Positions 1 to 7,733 are shown, numbered from the stretch's first letter. The stretch is 52,825 bases of DNA from Indiicoccus explosivorum (GCF_002167005.1 NZ_NHTN01000035.1:1-52825), one strand, 5' to 3'. The notes: generated from the sequence alone by a model not told the origin. Numbers and translations: made by a program.

Positions 1-150
1 CTTGCTCCTGCGCCGCTGCGCTTGCTCGTCGCAGTTAAAACCGTTTGCCGCGGACGAACCGTCCAGCCTCCTCATGCGCCCAGCGCATTGCGGGGTCTGG
101 ACTGTCCGTTTTTCCGCAGGCGTCTCGCAATTTTTGCTTGACTGTCACCA
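1..150. repeat. Degenerate intergenic repeat, copy 1 (partial at window edge)
   Basis: A GC-rich stretch that codes for nothing recognisable. It carries the pieces CAGCCTCCTC, TGCGGGGTCTGGACTGTCC and TTTTTCCGCAGGCGTCTCGC in that order. They resemble an intergenic repeat I recall from Bacillaceae/Planococcaceae genomes (CCTCCTCG, then GCGGGGTCTCGGACTGTC, then CCGCAGGAGTCTCGC). A similar block in the opposite orientation lies at 285-395. Family assignment is from memory; the left end is cut by the window. Confidence 0.45.
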
Positions 151-284
151 GGAAGCAGGAACTGGATAAGCACGGCTGGAAAGAAGGCAACTTACAAGCT
201 ACTCATTTATCGCTCGCTGCCTCTACGTTGATTCAGGGTAACTAATTCACAGGGACCTTCTGCCAGTGACGGAAAAGGATGAGC

Positions 285-395
285 TGTCCTGCCACTCCTG
301 CGGAAGAACTAGCTGTCCGAGATCGCCGAGCCGCCAAGGCGAGGAAGCTCGGCAGTCAGTCTGCGGAAAGGGCAGGGCAGCCCTTTTCCAAACCG
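285..395. repeat. Degenerate intergenic repeat, copy 2, inverted relative to copy 1
   Basis: Read on the minus strand this block gives CTTCCTCGCC, GATCTCGGACAGC and CTTCCGCAGGAGTGGC, the same order of elements as in 1-150. The two blocks face each other about 135 bases apart. The stretch 1-496 otherwise holds no gene: the short open frames in it lack convincing ribosome-binding sites and recognisable protein content. Confidence 0.4.
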
Positions 396-466
396 GCAGG
401 TTTCAATTCTGCTGAAAAGAATAAATTTGCAGAATCTCGTATAGAATTACTTTTGTCTACAACCAG

Positions 467-494
467 ACCGCCTGTAAGGGGCGGTTTTTGTTTT
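467..494 (+). terminator. Intrinsic terminator, plus orientation
   Basis: Stem ACCGCC / GGCGGT with a 7-base loop, followed by TTTTTGTTTT. The T-run is on the plus strand, so it would stop rightward transcription entering the permease 3' end. On the minus strand the hairpin has no T-run, so it is not a clean terminator for the permease itself. Confidence 0.6.
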
Positions 495-496
495 GT

Positions 497-1798
497 TCAG
501 TGCGGCAGAAGCAGCAGCTGGAATGCGAATAAAATCGCGAAGATGTATAAGATCGGGTGGACGGCTTTCCAGCGGCCTTTGAAAATCTTCATGAGCGGAT
601 AAGCGATGAATCCGAGCGCGATACCTGTTGCGATGCTTGATGTGAGCGGCATGGCAAGGATGATCAGGAACGCCGGGAAGGCTTCGCTGAAGTCATCCCA
701 TTCAATCGCCTTGACGGCGCTGATCATCAAACTGCCGACAATGATCAGTGCAGGAGAAGTGATGGCTGCGACCCCGGACAGCGAACCGATGAAAGGGCCG
801 AAGAACGCGGCTGCTATGAACAAGACGCCGACCGTCAGTGATGTCAGTCCGGTCCGGCCGCCTGCGGCTACACCAGAAGAAGATTCGACGTAGGCGGAAG
901 TCGGACTCGTTCCGACCATCGCGCCGGCAGTCGCAGCAACAGAGTCGGCCAGCAGTGCCTGGCGGACACGCGGCATCCGGCCGTCCTTTATCAGACCGGC
1001 CTGTCTGGCGACTCCGATCATGGTTCCGGTTGTATCGAACAGTGTGACGAGCAGAAAAGAAAATACGACAGCGTACAGGCCGTGCTCGATGACCAGCAGC
1101 AGAGCCTCGGCCGGATTCCAGATCAGGAGCCCTTCAGGCAGGGAAGGGAGACGCATGAAACCATCTGTGAACTTCAGCTGGCCGGTGAATACAGCCAGGA
1201 TGCCGGTCGCGATCATGCCGAAGAAAATGGCGCCAAGCACATCCAGCGAGATCAGGATCAATGTAATGAACAGACCGAAGAGGGTCAGCAGTACGGGAGG
1301 GGAGGATAAATCCCCGAGGCTGACCAAGTTCGCTTCATGCGCGACGATGATTCCGCTCAGCCGCAGGCCGATGAACGCGATGAAAAGCCCGATTCCTGCG
1401 GTGATTGCGTGCTTCAGATTCTCAGGAATCGCGCGGATAAGGGTCTCCCGGAATTTTGTGAGGGACAGCAGGACGAACAGCAGACCGGCAATAAAGACAG
1501 CGGCAAAGGCTGCCGTATAATCCAGCGCGCCATCTGAAGCCAAAACCATCGACGTAAAATAAGCATTCAAGCCCATGCCGGGTGCAATGGCGATCGGATA
1601 ATTCGCGGCCAGTGCCATCCATAGCGTTCCAAGGACGGATGCGATGACAGTGGCAGTAAAAACCTGTTCGAATGGAACGCCGGCAGCACCGAGGATGACC
1701 GGATTGACGATGACGATGTAAGCCATTGTCAGGAACGTGGTGACGCCTGCCAAGAGTTCAGTTTTTACGTTGGTATGGTGCATTTTTAATTGAAACAT
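497..1798 (-). CDS. NCS2/AzgA-type purine permease (PbuG/PbuO-like)
   Basis: A 433-residue, very hydrophobic protein with about a dozen membrane segments. Family hallmarks near the N-terminus are LLAGVTTFLTMAYIVIVNP (residues 16-34) and IAPGMGLNAYFT (about 71-82). A later segment, VARQAGLIKDGRMPRVRQAL, and the GTSPTSAYVES motif are typical of the AzgA branch, which imports hypoxanthine, guanine or adenine with protons. Length matches PbuG and PbuO (about 430-440). AGGAGG lies 9 bases before the ATG. It is transcribed alone, from a promoter at 1845-1873 that carries a CGAA/TTCG inverted repeat. The exact purine cannot be told from sequence. Confidence 0.9.
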   Translation of the reverse strand: MFQLKMHHTNVKTELLAGVTTFLTMAYIVIVNPVILGAAGVPFEQVFTATVIASVLGTLWMALAANYPIAIAPGMGLNAYFTSMVLASDGALDYTAAFAAVFIAGLLFVLLSLTKFRETLIRAIPENLKHAITAGIGLFIAFIGLRLSGIIVAHEANLVSLGDLSSPPVLLTLFGLFITLILISLDVLGAIFFGMIATGILAVFTGQLKFTDGFMRLPSLPEGLLIWNPAEALLLVIEHGLYAVVFSFLLVTLFDTTGTMIGVARQAGLIKDGRMPRVRQALLADSVAATAGAMVGTSPTSAYVESSSGVAAGGRTGLTSLTVGVLFIAAAFFGPFIGSLSGVAAITSPALIIVGSLMISAVKAIEWDDFSEAFPAFLIILAMPLTSSIATGIALGFIAYPLMKIFKGRWKAVHPILYIFAILFAFQLLLLPH

Positions 1799-1815
1799 AA
1801 GAAAGTTCCTCCTAA

Positions 1816-1873
1816 AAAACGAACAATGAAAACAATACTACTTAATAATATTCGTTTTAATGGCGAAAATCAA
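1816..1873 (-). promoter_or_regulatory. Sigma-A promoter of the purine permease with PurR-like inverted repeat
   Basis: On the minus strand TTGATT (1873-1868), a 17-base spacer and TATTAT (1850-1845) make a good sigma-A promoter. An 8-base inverted repeat AAAACGAA (1816-1823) / TTCGTTTT (1851-1858) has one arm inside the spacer and the other just downstream of the start point. B. subtilis PurR binds paired boxes with CGAA and TTCG cores; here the cores are 27 bases apart, slightly wider than the roughly 24 expected. Operator identity is inference. Confidence 0.5.
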
Positions 1874-1947
1874 CTTCTGTATTAAAAAGGCGTGACAGTC
1901 GAACTTTTTGTTGCGGATTTGTACAATGGAAAAGAGGTGATAACTGA

Positions 1948-2784
1948 ATGGAACTGACAATCGATTCAACAAAACAGCTCCACAACGGCATACAGATGCC
2001 GCGGTTCGGATTAGGTGTGTACAAAATGACAGACAGGGAAGAAGCGCTCAGAGCCATGTCGGAAGCGATCAGCACGGGCTATCGGGCCATCGACACGGCC
2101 TCGCTTTACGGTAATGAACGGGAAGTGGGGGAAGCGGTCCGGCATTCCGGCGTGAAACGGGAAGACATTTTCGTGACGTCGAAAGTATGGAATACGGACC
2201 AGGGATATGACAATACGCTCCGTGCATTCGAAAAAACACTTGAGCATCTCGGCTTCGATTACCTTGATCTGTATTTGACGCACTGGGCGGTGGAAGGGAA
2301 ATATCCTGATACATACCGGGCGATCGAGCGGCTGTATGCCGAAAAACTTTTACGGGCGACGGGTGTTTCGAACCATCAGCCGCATCACTTGGAGCGGATA
2401 TTCGTTAAAGCTCATGTGAAACCGATGGTGAACCAAGTTGAACTGAGCCCGCAGCTGACACAGGAAGAAGTCCGGTCGTTCTGCCGGGAGCACGATATCG
2501 CGGTGACGGCATGGTCCCCGCTGGCGCGCGGAAGGCTTCTTGAAGATCAGGTGCTCCGCCGCATCGGGGAAGCACATGGGAAATCGCCGGCGCAGGTAGT
2601 GATCCGCTGGCACTTGCAGAACGATATCATCGTTATTCCTAAATCGGTGACGCCGGCCCGAATCCGGGAAAATGCCGATGTGTTCGATTTCGTATTGTCC
2701 CCGGAAGAAATGGCGGCTGTTGACGGCCTGAACCGGAATGAGCGGACAGGAGCCGATCCGGATAACTTCAATTTTGATTTTTAA
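1948..2784 (+). CDS. Aldo/keto reductase (YvgN/YtbE type)
   Basis: A 278-residue NADPH-dependent reductase of the single-domain TIM-barrel AKR family; likely substrates are reactive aldehydes or keto compounds such as methylglyoxal. The catalytic tetrad is visible: Asp49 and Tyr54 in AIDTASLYGNE, Lys79 in VTSKVWNTD, and His112 in LYLTHWAV. The C-terminal IPKSVTPARIRENADVFDF is the usual cofactor-phosphate region. AGAGGTGA precedes the ATG by a normal spacing. The gene is monocistronic, ending in a strong bidirectional terminator shared with the convergent pseudouridine synthase gene. The physiological substrate cannot be deduced. Confidence 0.93.
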   Translation: MELTIDSTKQLHNGIQMPRFGLGVYKMTDREEALRAMSEAISTGYRAIDTASLYGNEREVGEAVRHSGVKREDIFVTSKVWNTDQGYDNTLRAFEKTLEHLGFDYLDLYLTHWAVEGKYPDTYRAIERLYAEKLLRATGVSNHQPHHLERIFVKAHVKPMVNQVELSPQLTQEEVRSFCREHDIAVTAWSPLARGRLLEDQVLRRIGEAHGKSPAQVVIRWHLQNDIIVIPKSVTPARIRENADVFDFVLSPEEMAAVDGLNRNERTGADPDNFNFDF

Positions 2785-2787
2785 CAA

Positions 2788-2826
2788 AATTCCCCAGCGT
2801 CTCAACGACGCTGGGGAATTATTTAT
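2788..2826. terminator. Bidirectional intrinsic terminator
   Basis: Perfect 14-base stem (2788-2801 with 2807-2820) around the loop TCAAC, between two convergent genes. A/T-rich flanks serve both strands. Confidence 0.85.
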
Positions 2827-3652
2827 TCACGTTTATCCATTCATGGGTGAAAGGGTGTTCAAATGACAGCCGGTCTGCGCAGAGCCGGTAGCCGCCTTTA
2901 GCGGGGGTGGCGCCGTACAGTTCATCGCCTGCGATGGGATGGCCGATGGATGCCAAGTGAACGCGGATTTGGTGGGTCCTTCCGGTATCGAGACGCAGCC
3001 GCAGACGAGTCGTATTTTTACCCCGTTCGAGTACTTCGTAATGCGTTACGGCGGGTTTGCCCGAAGAAGAGACGCGCCGCCGGGTCGGGTGATGGCGGTC
3101 CTTCCCGATGGCACCGGTGATGGTGCCGCTATTCTTCCGGATCACGCCTTCTGTTTCCGCGACATACTCTCGCTGAATCTGCTTTTCCTCGAGAAGCCGG
3201 TCGAGAATGCTTTTTGCAATGGGGTGCTTTGCGAACAGCACGAGTCCGGAAGTCCCCTGATCGAGCCGGTGGATATGTTCCGCATATGTGCCGCCCGATT
3301 CGGCGATATGGCCGAGAACGGCGTTCACACACGTTCCGTGCTGCCCGGGTTCATTCGGATGTGTCGGCATGCCGGCCGGTTTACAGGCGATGAGCAGATG
3401 TTCATCTTCGAACCGTATCTCTGTGTCGGGATTTCGCTCCGGAGTATAGAGAGAAGAAGTGTCAGGCGTCCGGATCAGAAGTTCGGTACCTGCTTCAAGC
3501 GGGACGGACCAGTTCAGCGGAATGCCCTTCAGGTCCATCACACTTTTTGCCATGCGGAGTTCATGCACTTGTTTTTTTCCGAGCCGCCATTCTTCGCGGA
3601 GCAGGTTGTCGACAGTCAGCCCGCGGCGCGGGATTTGATAGGTGAATTCCAT
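2819..3652 (-). CDS. RluA-family pseudouridine synthase
   Basis: A 277-residue enzyme isomerising uridine to pseudouridine in RNA. The catalytic motif HRLDQGTSGLVLFAKHP contains Asp131. Downstream the family motifs GRTHQIRVHLASIGHPIAGDE and LYGA are present. The N-terminal ~65 residues look like a degenerate S4-like RNA-binding part (RRGLTVDNLLREEW). Length fits B. subtilis YhcT/YjbO/YlyB-type proteins; which rRNA or tRNA site it modifies is not visible. GGAGG lies 6 bases before the ATG. The gene follows the disulfide pair on the same strand, and a terminator hairpin ends immediately before its ribosome-binding site. Confidence 0.88.
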   Translation of the reverse strand: MEFTYQIPRRGLTVDNLLREEWRLGKKQVHELRMAKSVMDLKGIPLNWSVPLEAGTELLIRTPDTSSLYTPERNPDTEIRFEDEHLLIACKPAGMPTHPNEPGQHGTCVNAVLGHIAESGGTYAEHIHRLDQGTSGLVLFAKHPIAKSILDRLLEEKQIQREYVAETEGVIRKNSGTITGAIGKDRHHPTRRRVSSSGKPAVTHYEVLERGKNTTRLRLRLDTGRTHQIRVHLASIGHPIAGDELYGATPAKGGYRLCADRLSFEHPFTHEWINVNK

Positions 3653-3663
3653 GACAATCCTCC

Positions 3664-3696
3664 AAAAAACGGACTATGCGACAGGCGCATAGTCCG
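3664..3696 (-). terminator. Terminator directly abutting the RBS of the pseudouridine synthase
   Basis: Perfect 11-base stem CGGACTATGCG / CGCATAGTCCG with a 5-base loop, followed on the minus strand by TTTTTT and then GGAGG. It closes the disulfide-pair transcript, and its T-run touches the next gene's Shine-Dalgarno. Confidence 0.8.
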
Positions 3697-3700
3697 CAGG

Positions 3701-4174
3701 TTAATCTGCCAGCACGACTTCCTCGAAGAACTGGCGGATGTTTGCTTCCGGCTGTGAACCTTGCCAGCGGGCAACTTCTTCACCGTTTTCATAATAAGCG
3801 AGGGTCGGCGTGCCTTGGATGTTGTACTGATCCCAGCCGGCGTCGAATTCAAGCAGGTTGAACTGATCGACTTCAACCCCCATCTCCTCTGCCACCGGCA
3901 TCAGAATCGGTGTCGTTTCCTGGCAATGCGGACACGTCGGGCTGAAGAAATACACCGTCGTCGGTTCTCCGCTCGCGATTTTTTCTTCCAGTTCAGCCGG
4001 CAGGATGATGTTCTGATAATTCTCATCGTCGAGCTGATCGATGGTCGGCTGCTCAAGGTCATTTGTACCGTACGGATTATCTGCCAGTTTTTGCTCGTTC
4101 GACATCGATGTAAGCACGATGAGCAAAATGAAAATCACAGCGACGGCGCCGCCGATAATAAAAAGCTTTTTCAA
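3701..4174 (-). CDS. Membrane-anchored thioredoxin-like protein, partner of the BdbC homologue
   Basis: A 157-residue protein using a TTG start at 4174. GGAGG sits 7 bases upstream and the TTGA overlaps the stop of the upstream gene, so translation is probably coupled. Residues 4-22 form one membrane anchor; the rest is a thioredoxin fold facing outside. The active site is SPTCPHC with Cys81 and Cys84, and the cis-proline is Pro123 in GTPTLAYY. CPHC is typical of thiol oxidases (DsbA/BdbD-like) rather than reductases. With the adjacent DsbB-type protein it should form a two-part system putting disulfides into exported proteins. It is shorter than B. subtilis BdbD (about 220), so I do not transfer that name. 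A longer frame reaching 4489 is an overlap artefact. Confidence 0.85.
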   Translation of the reverse strand: MKKLFIIGGAVAVIFILLIVLTSMSNEQKLADNPYGTNDLEQPTIDQLDDENYQNIILPAELEEKIASGEPTTVYFFSPTCPHCQETTPILMPVAEEMGVEVDQFNLLEFDAGWDQYNIQGTPTLAYYENGEEVARWQGSQPEANIRQFFEEVVLAD

Positions 4175-4599
4175 TGTGTCTCCTCCTTCAGTGTTTTCAG
4201 CAAATAAATGCTGACGCCTGCGATGATAATGAATGCTGTCAGCGCGAGAAACGGGATCGTGATAAAGCCGAACCAGTTGATGTACTGGCCGGTGCATGGC
4301 ACTTGTCCGCAAAAGTCCGAGGCGTTTCCGAGAGCATCGATTTTCTGGATGCCGTAGTGGTAAAGTGAAATGCCGCCACCGATCACTGACATGACCAAAG
4401 CGGTCAAGGCAATCCGGGGGGTTTTCTGAATGTAAGCCACTCCAAGGATTATGACAAGCGGATACATAAGAATGCGCTGGTACCAGCATAACTCACAAGG
4501 GGCGTATCCGCGGACTTCCGAAAAATATAAAGAACCGGCTGTGGCAATGAGGGCCGCGCCCCACATAAGCAATAAGCCGTTTTCCTGCTGTTTCGTCAT
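4171..4599 (-). CDS. bdbC: Disulfide bond formation protein B homologue
   Basis: A 142-residue, four-helix membrane quinone-linked thiol oxidase that re-oxidises a thioredoxin-like partner. Both cysteine pairs needed for activity are present: Cys35/Cys38 in PCELCWYQRI and Cys97/Cys102 in DFCGQVPCTG. Length matches B. subtilis BdbC (about 138). GGAGG lies 7 bases before the ATG. The stop codon overlaps the TTG start of the thioredoxin-like gene, so the two are one operon, closed by the hairpin at 3664-3696. Confidence 0.92.
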   Translation of the reverse strand: MTKQQENGLLLMWGAALIATAGSLYFSEVRGYAPCELCWYQRILMYPLVIILGVAYIQKTPRIALTALVMSVIGGGISLYHYGIQKIDALGNASDFCGQVPCTGQYINWFGFITIPFLALTAFIIIAGVSIYLLKTLKEETH

Positions 4600-4730
4600 C
4601 TGGCTTCCTCCGTTTCAGCATCAATCCATCCTAAATTATAGTCCTCACCGTGCATGCAAGTAAAATGATTTTATTCACCCACTGACTTCCGCTATAATGA
4701 AGGTTGATCTTTTTGTGAAGGGGTGCTTTC

Positions 4731-6275
4731 ATGGCTGAACAGTTCGACCTGTCTGAATTCGAAAAAAGCATGGTCATCCGCGAGATGGCATTTACAGATA
4801 TACCGGCGATCCTGGAGATGCAGCGTACCTGCTTTCCGGGCATGATCCCCTGGAAAGAGGAACAGCTGAGAAGCCACCTCGAAATTTTTCCGGAAGGGCA
4901 GTTCGTGGCTGAACTGGACGGCAAAGTCATCGGTTCCTGTTCGAGTCTCATCATTAATTTCGATGAGTACGACGACAGGCATTCCTGGGATGACGTGACA
5001 GATGAAGGTTATATCACGAATCATACGCCTGATGGCTATAATCTGTACGGCATTGAAGTGATGGTCAACCCGGAATACCGGGGGATGAAAGTAGGTCAGC
5101 GGCTTTACGAGGCAAGAAAAGACCTGGCACGGCAGCTGAACCTGAAATCGATCATCATCGGGGGACGCATCCCGAACTATCATAAGCATGCGGACGAAAT
5201 GTCGCCGCGTGAATATGTGGACGCGGTATCGCGCCATAAAATCTATGATCCTGTCCTGACATTCCAGCTGATGAGCGGTTTCCAGCTGATGCGGATCAAT
5301 CCGAACTATTTGGATGATGATCTGCAGAGCGGTGCTTACGCCACATTGATGGAATGGAACAACGTCGACTACCGGCCGGTTTCGAAACGGCATTTCAAGA
5401 CGAGCTATCCGGTGCGGATCTGTGTCGTCCAGTATCAGATGCGGGCGATTTCTTCCTTCGAGGAATTCGCGAATCAATGTGAATACTTCGTGGATGTCGC
5501 CTCGGACGCACAGTCGGATTTCGCGGTGTTCCCGGAAATTTTCACGACGCAGCTCATGTCGTTCCTGAACGAACCGTCTCCGGGTCTCGCCGTCCGGAAA
5601 GTGACGGATTTCACGGAGCAGTATATCGAAATGTTCACCGATCTCGCTGTCCGATACAACGTCAATATCATCGGCGGCTCGCATTTCGTGAAAGAAGAAA
5701 ATGACGAGATTTATAACATTGCGTATCTGTTCCGCCGGGATGGATCGATCGAGAAACAGTACAAAATCCATATCACGCCGAACGAACGCAAATGGTGGGG
5801 GATTTCCGCCGGCGATTCCGTCCGTGTATTCGATACGGACTGCGGGAAAATCGCCATCCAGATCTGCTATGATATCGAATTCCCGGAACTTGCGCGGATC
5901 GCGACGGATATGGGTGCCAATATTATTTTCACTCCGTTCTGTACGGAAGACCGTCAAGGCTATTTGCGCGTCCGTTACTGTTCGCAGGCGCGGGCTGTGG
6001 AAAACCAGATTTATACGGTCATTTCCGGCACGGTCGGCAACTTGCCGCAGACAGAGAACATGGATATCCAATATGCCCAATCCGGCATATTCGCACCGTC
6101 CGACTTCGAATTCGCCCGTGACGGCATCGTCGGCGAGACGAATCCGAACCTTGAAATGGTGCTGATCGGCGATGTAGATCTAGAGATCCTGCGCCGGCAG
6201 CGGAAAGCCGGTACGGTCAAGCAGCTGCGGGACCGGCGCCATGATGTGTACCGCATCGACTATTTGCGGGACTGA
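4731..6275 (+). CDS. yhcX: YhcX-type bifunctional GNAT acetyltransferase / carbon-nitrogen hydrolase
   Basis: A 514-residue fusion. Residues about 14-200 are a GNAT acetyltransferase (acetyl-CoA loop region NPEYRGMKVGQRLYEAR). Residues about 222-500 are a nitrilase-superfamily amidohydrolase with the Glu-Lys-Cys triad: Glu269 in FPEIF, Lys345 in YKIHITP, Cys379 in IQICYDIEFPE. The same domain order and length are known from B. subtilis YhcX, for which a role in indole-acetic-acid metabolism has been suggested; the true substrate is open. AAGGGGTG precedes the ATG and TATAAT (4693-4698) gives a plausible -10. Transcription ends in the strong hairpin at 6305-6343. Confidence 0.92.
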   Translation: MAEQFDLSEFEKSMVIREMAFTDIPAILEMQRTCFPGMIPWKEEQLRSHLEIFPEGQFVAELDGKVIGSCSSLIINFDEYDDRHSWDDVTDEGYITNHTPDGYNLYGIEVMVNPEYRGMKVGQRLYEARKDLARQLNLKSIIIGGRIPNYHKHADEMSPREYVDAVSRHKIYDPVLTFQLMSGFQLMRINPNYLDDDLQSGAYATLMEWNNVDYRPVSKRHFKTSYPVRICVVQYQMRAISSFEEFANQCEYFVDVASDAQSDFAVFPEIFTTQLMSFLNEPSPGLAVRKVTDFTEQYIEMFTDLAVRYNVNIIGGSHFVKEENDEIYNIAYLFRRDGSIEKQYKIHITPNERKWWGISAGDSVRVFDTDCGKIAIQICYDIEFPELARIATDMGANIIFTPFCTEDRQGYLRVRYCSQARAVENQIYTVISGTVGNLPQTENMDIQYAQSGIFAPSDFEFARDGIVGETNPNLEMVLIGDVDLEILRRQRKAGTVKQLRDRRHDVYRIDYLRD

Positions 6276-6304
6276 AGGGATAATGATTAAGTCCGCTTAA
6301 CGGA

Positions 6305-6343
6305 AAAAGCTGTGCAGACAGGAGCGTCTGCACAGCTTTTTTT
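6305..6343. terminator. Bidirectional intrinsic terminator
   Basis: A 15-base stem AAAAGCTGTGCAGAC / GTCTGCACAGCTTTT (6305-6319 with 6326-6340), loop AGGAGC, flanked by A and T runs. It separates the convergent yhcX and rsgA-type genes. Confidence 0.85.
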
Positions 6344-7397
6344 ATCGTTTCTTGACCGGGCGCTTCCGGTTGTCTTTTGTGATCTGTTTCCATTTACTGC
6401 GTTCCGCTTTCTGTGCGGCTGCGTCGTGTTTCCGTTCGATATGCGCCAATTCGCGCTGCAGTTTGATATAGCTCCCCCAGCGGTCTTCAGCCAGCGTGCC
6501 GTTTTGCAGCGACTCCTGCACTGCGCAGCCCGGTTCGTTCGTATGGCCGCAGTCCCGGAAACGGCAAAGTCCGGCGAGCGATTCCACATCGGAGAAGCCC
6601 GTGTCCATTCCGCCGGAACTTTCCCAAAGCTGGAACTCCCGCATGCCGGGTGTATCGATCAGGAGTCCGCCGCCCGGCAGCAGGATGAGCTCCCGGTGTG
6701 TCGTTGTGTGCCGGCCCTTGCTGTCGTCTTCGCGGATGTCCTGAACCGCCATCACTGTTTCGCCGGATAACGCGTTGATCAATGAGGATTTGCCGACGCC
6801 GGATGAGCCGAGCAGCGCGCCTGTTTTGCCGCCTGCCAAGAGGCGATGCAATTCGGCGATCCCTTCACCGGTCACGCTGCTGACCGCATGGATCGGGACG
6901 CCGAAAGCGATGGTTTCCGTTTCACGGATAAAGGAATCCGGATCGCTGCACTGGTCTCTTTTTGTCAGGACGATGACCGGATTTGCATCTGAATCCCAGG
7001 CGGCGAGCAAGTACCGTTCAAGCCGGCGGAGATTGAAATCGTGATTCAATGATGTGACAAGGAACACATAATCCACATTCACCGCGATCAGCTGGATTTC
7101 AGTGGTATCGCCGGCGACTTTCCGTGAAAATTGTGATGTTCTCGGCAGCACTTGGTGGATGACTCCACGTTCTTCACCCTGCATTTTTTCCGCAATTACC
7201 CAATCGCCGACTGCCGGAAATTCCCCGCGGCTGTGTCCGTGCCGGTATTTGCCTGAAACGGAGCAAAGCCACTCGCCATCCTCCGTCACGACCCGGTATA
7301 AATGCTTATGTTCCAATAAAACCCGCCCGGGCTGCCCCGCGGTTGTTATTTCGGCTGCACGGCTGTCTGTCCAACCGTATTGTTCGATTTTCTTCAA
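6342..7397 (-). CDS. rsgA: RsgA-family circularly permuted GTPase (ribosome small-subunit biogenesis)
   Basis: A 351-residue protein with a TTG start at 7397 (GGAGG 9 bases upstream); the frame stays open 20 codons further but without signals. An N-terminal OB fold is followed by GTPase motifs in permuted order: TKRD (145-148), then the P-loop GSSGVGKSS (197-205), then DTPG (248-251). The C-terminal zinc knuckle uses Cys278, Cys283, His285 and Cys291. RsgA matures the 30S subunit and docks near the decoding site. It is longer than B. subtilis RsgA/YloQ (about 298) and does not lie beside the prkC region, so it may be the second, diverged copy many Bacillales carry. It is preceded by a small independent transcription unit. 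Confidence 0.88.
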   Translation of the reverse strand: MKKIEQYGWTDSRAAEITTAGQPGRVLLEHKHLYRVVTEDGEWLCSVSGKYRHGHSRGEFPAVGDWVIAEKMQGEERGVIHQVLPRTSQFSRKVAGDTTEIQLIAVNVDYVFLVTSLNHDFNLRRLERYLLAAWDSDANPVIVLTKRDQCSDPDSFIRETETIAFGVPIHAVSSVTGEGIAELHRLLAGGKTGALLGSSGVGKSSLINALSGETVMAVQDIREDDSKGRHTTTHRELILLPGGGLLIDTPGMREFQLWESSGGMDTGFSDVESLAGLCRFRDCGHTNEPGCAVQESLQNGTLAEDRWGSYIKLQRELAHIERKHDAAAQKAERSKWKQITKDNRKRPVKKR

Positions 7398-7425
7398 TGT
7401 TTTATTCCTCCAGTTCTGTAAACGT

Positions 7426-7460
7426 AAAAAAACCATGGCTGCGCAAACCGCAGTCATGGT
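7426..7460 (-). terminator. Terminator of the 29-codon unit, just upstream of rsgA
   Basis: Twelve-base stem with one mismatch (7432-7443 with 7449-7460), loop CAAAC, followed on the minus strand by seven Ts. It ends about 30 bases before the rsgA start. Confidence 0.75.
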
Positions 7461-7508
7461 CCCCTTTACAGCCTGAAGGCTTGATTTTTCCGCGTTGGAA
7501 GAAGCGTA

Positions 7509-7598
7509 TCAGAACTGATACACGAGGAGGGAATCCATGGACCGGGTTTGCATAAAGATTCGGACATCTGCTGCAGTGCCTGCTGTTACAATCGCCAT
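7509..7598 (-). CDS. 29-codon ORF of unknown function with its own promoter and terminator
   Basis: ATG at 7598, TGA at 7509-7511. AAGGAGTGAGG lies directly upstream with about 9 bases between GGAG and the ATG. The peptide is MAIVTAGTAADVRIF, then MQTRSMDSLLVYQF. It has no membrane segment and no cysteine. I do not recognise it. It is supported by the set of signals rather than by homology: a strong sigma-A promoter about 33 bases upstream of the start and an intrinsic terminator about 50 bases downstream of the stop. It could be a small protein, a leader peptide controlling rsgA by read-through, or the incidental ORF of a small RNA. Confidence 0.45.
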   Translation of the reverse strand: MAIVTAGTAADVRIFMQTRSMDSLLVYQF

Positions 7599-7630
7599 AT
7601 TCCCTCACTCCTTCTCTTAAAGTTAGTTTA

Positions 7631-7659
7631 AACATACTTGAGCCGAACAGCGCTGTCAA
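7631..7659 (-). promoter_or_regulatory. Strong sigma-A promoter for the 29-codon unit
   Basis: Minus strand TTGACA (7659-7654), exactly 17 bases, TATGTT (7636-7631). It diverges from the sigma-B-type promoter at 7670-7694 that reads right into the lipoprotein cluster. Confidence 0.65.
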
Positions 7660-7669
7660 GCTTTCTTTA

Positions 7670-7694
7670 GTTTATTCTGATATTTGCAGGGTAT
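7670..7694 (+). promoter_or_regulatory. Sigma-B-type promoter of acidic lipoprotein 1
   Basis: GTTTAT (7670-7675), 13 bases, GGGTAT (7689-7694). The B. subtilis sigma-B consensus is roughly GTTTAA, 12-15 bases, GGGWAW; this is 5 of 6 and 6 of 6. Confidence 0.6.
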
Positions 7695-7733
7695 ATTATA
7701 GAATACGAAAACAGGAAGAAAGAAGTGATCCGA

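Noticed and set aside
45-602. Two open frames of 66 and 107 codons on the plus strand
   Set aside because: They run through the repeat-like blocks and into the antisense of the permease gene, have no convincing ribosome-binding sites and no recognisable content.
1799-1947. Purine riboswitch upstream of the permease
   Set aside because: None of the conserved loop and junction bases are present and the leader after the predicted start point is too short.
4692-6080. 462-codon open frame antisense to yhcX
   Set aside because: Shadow of a high-GC third-position gene; yhcX has complete catalytic motifs on the other strand.
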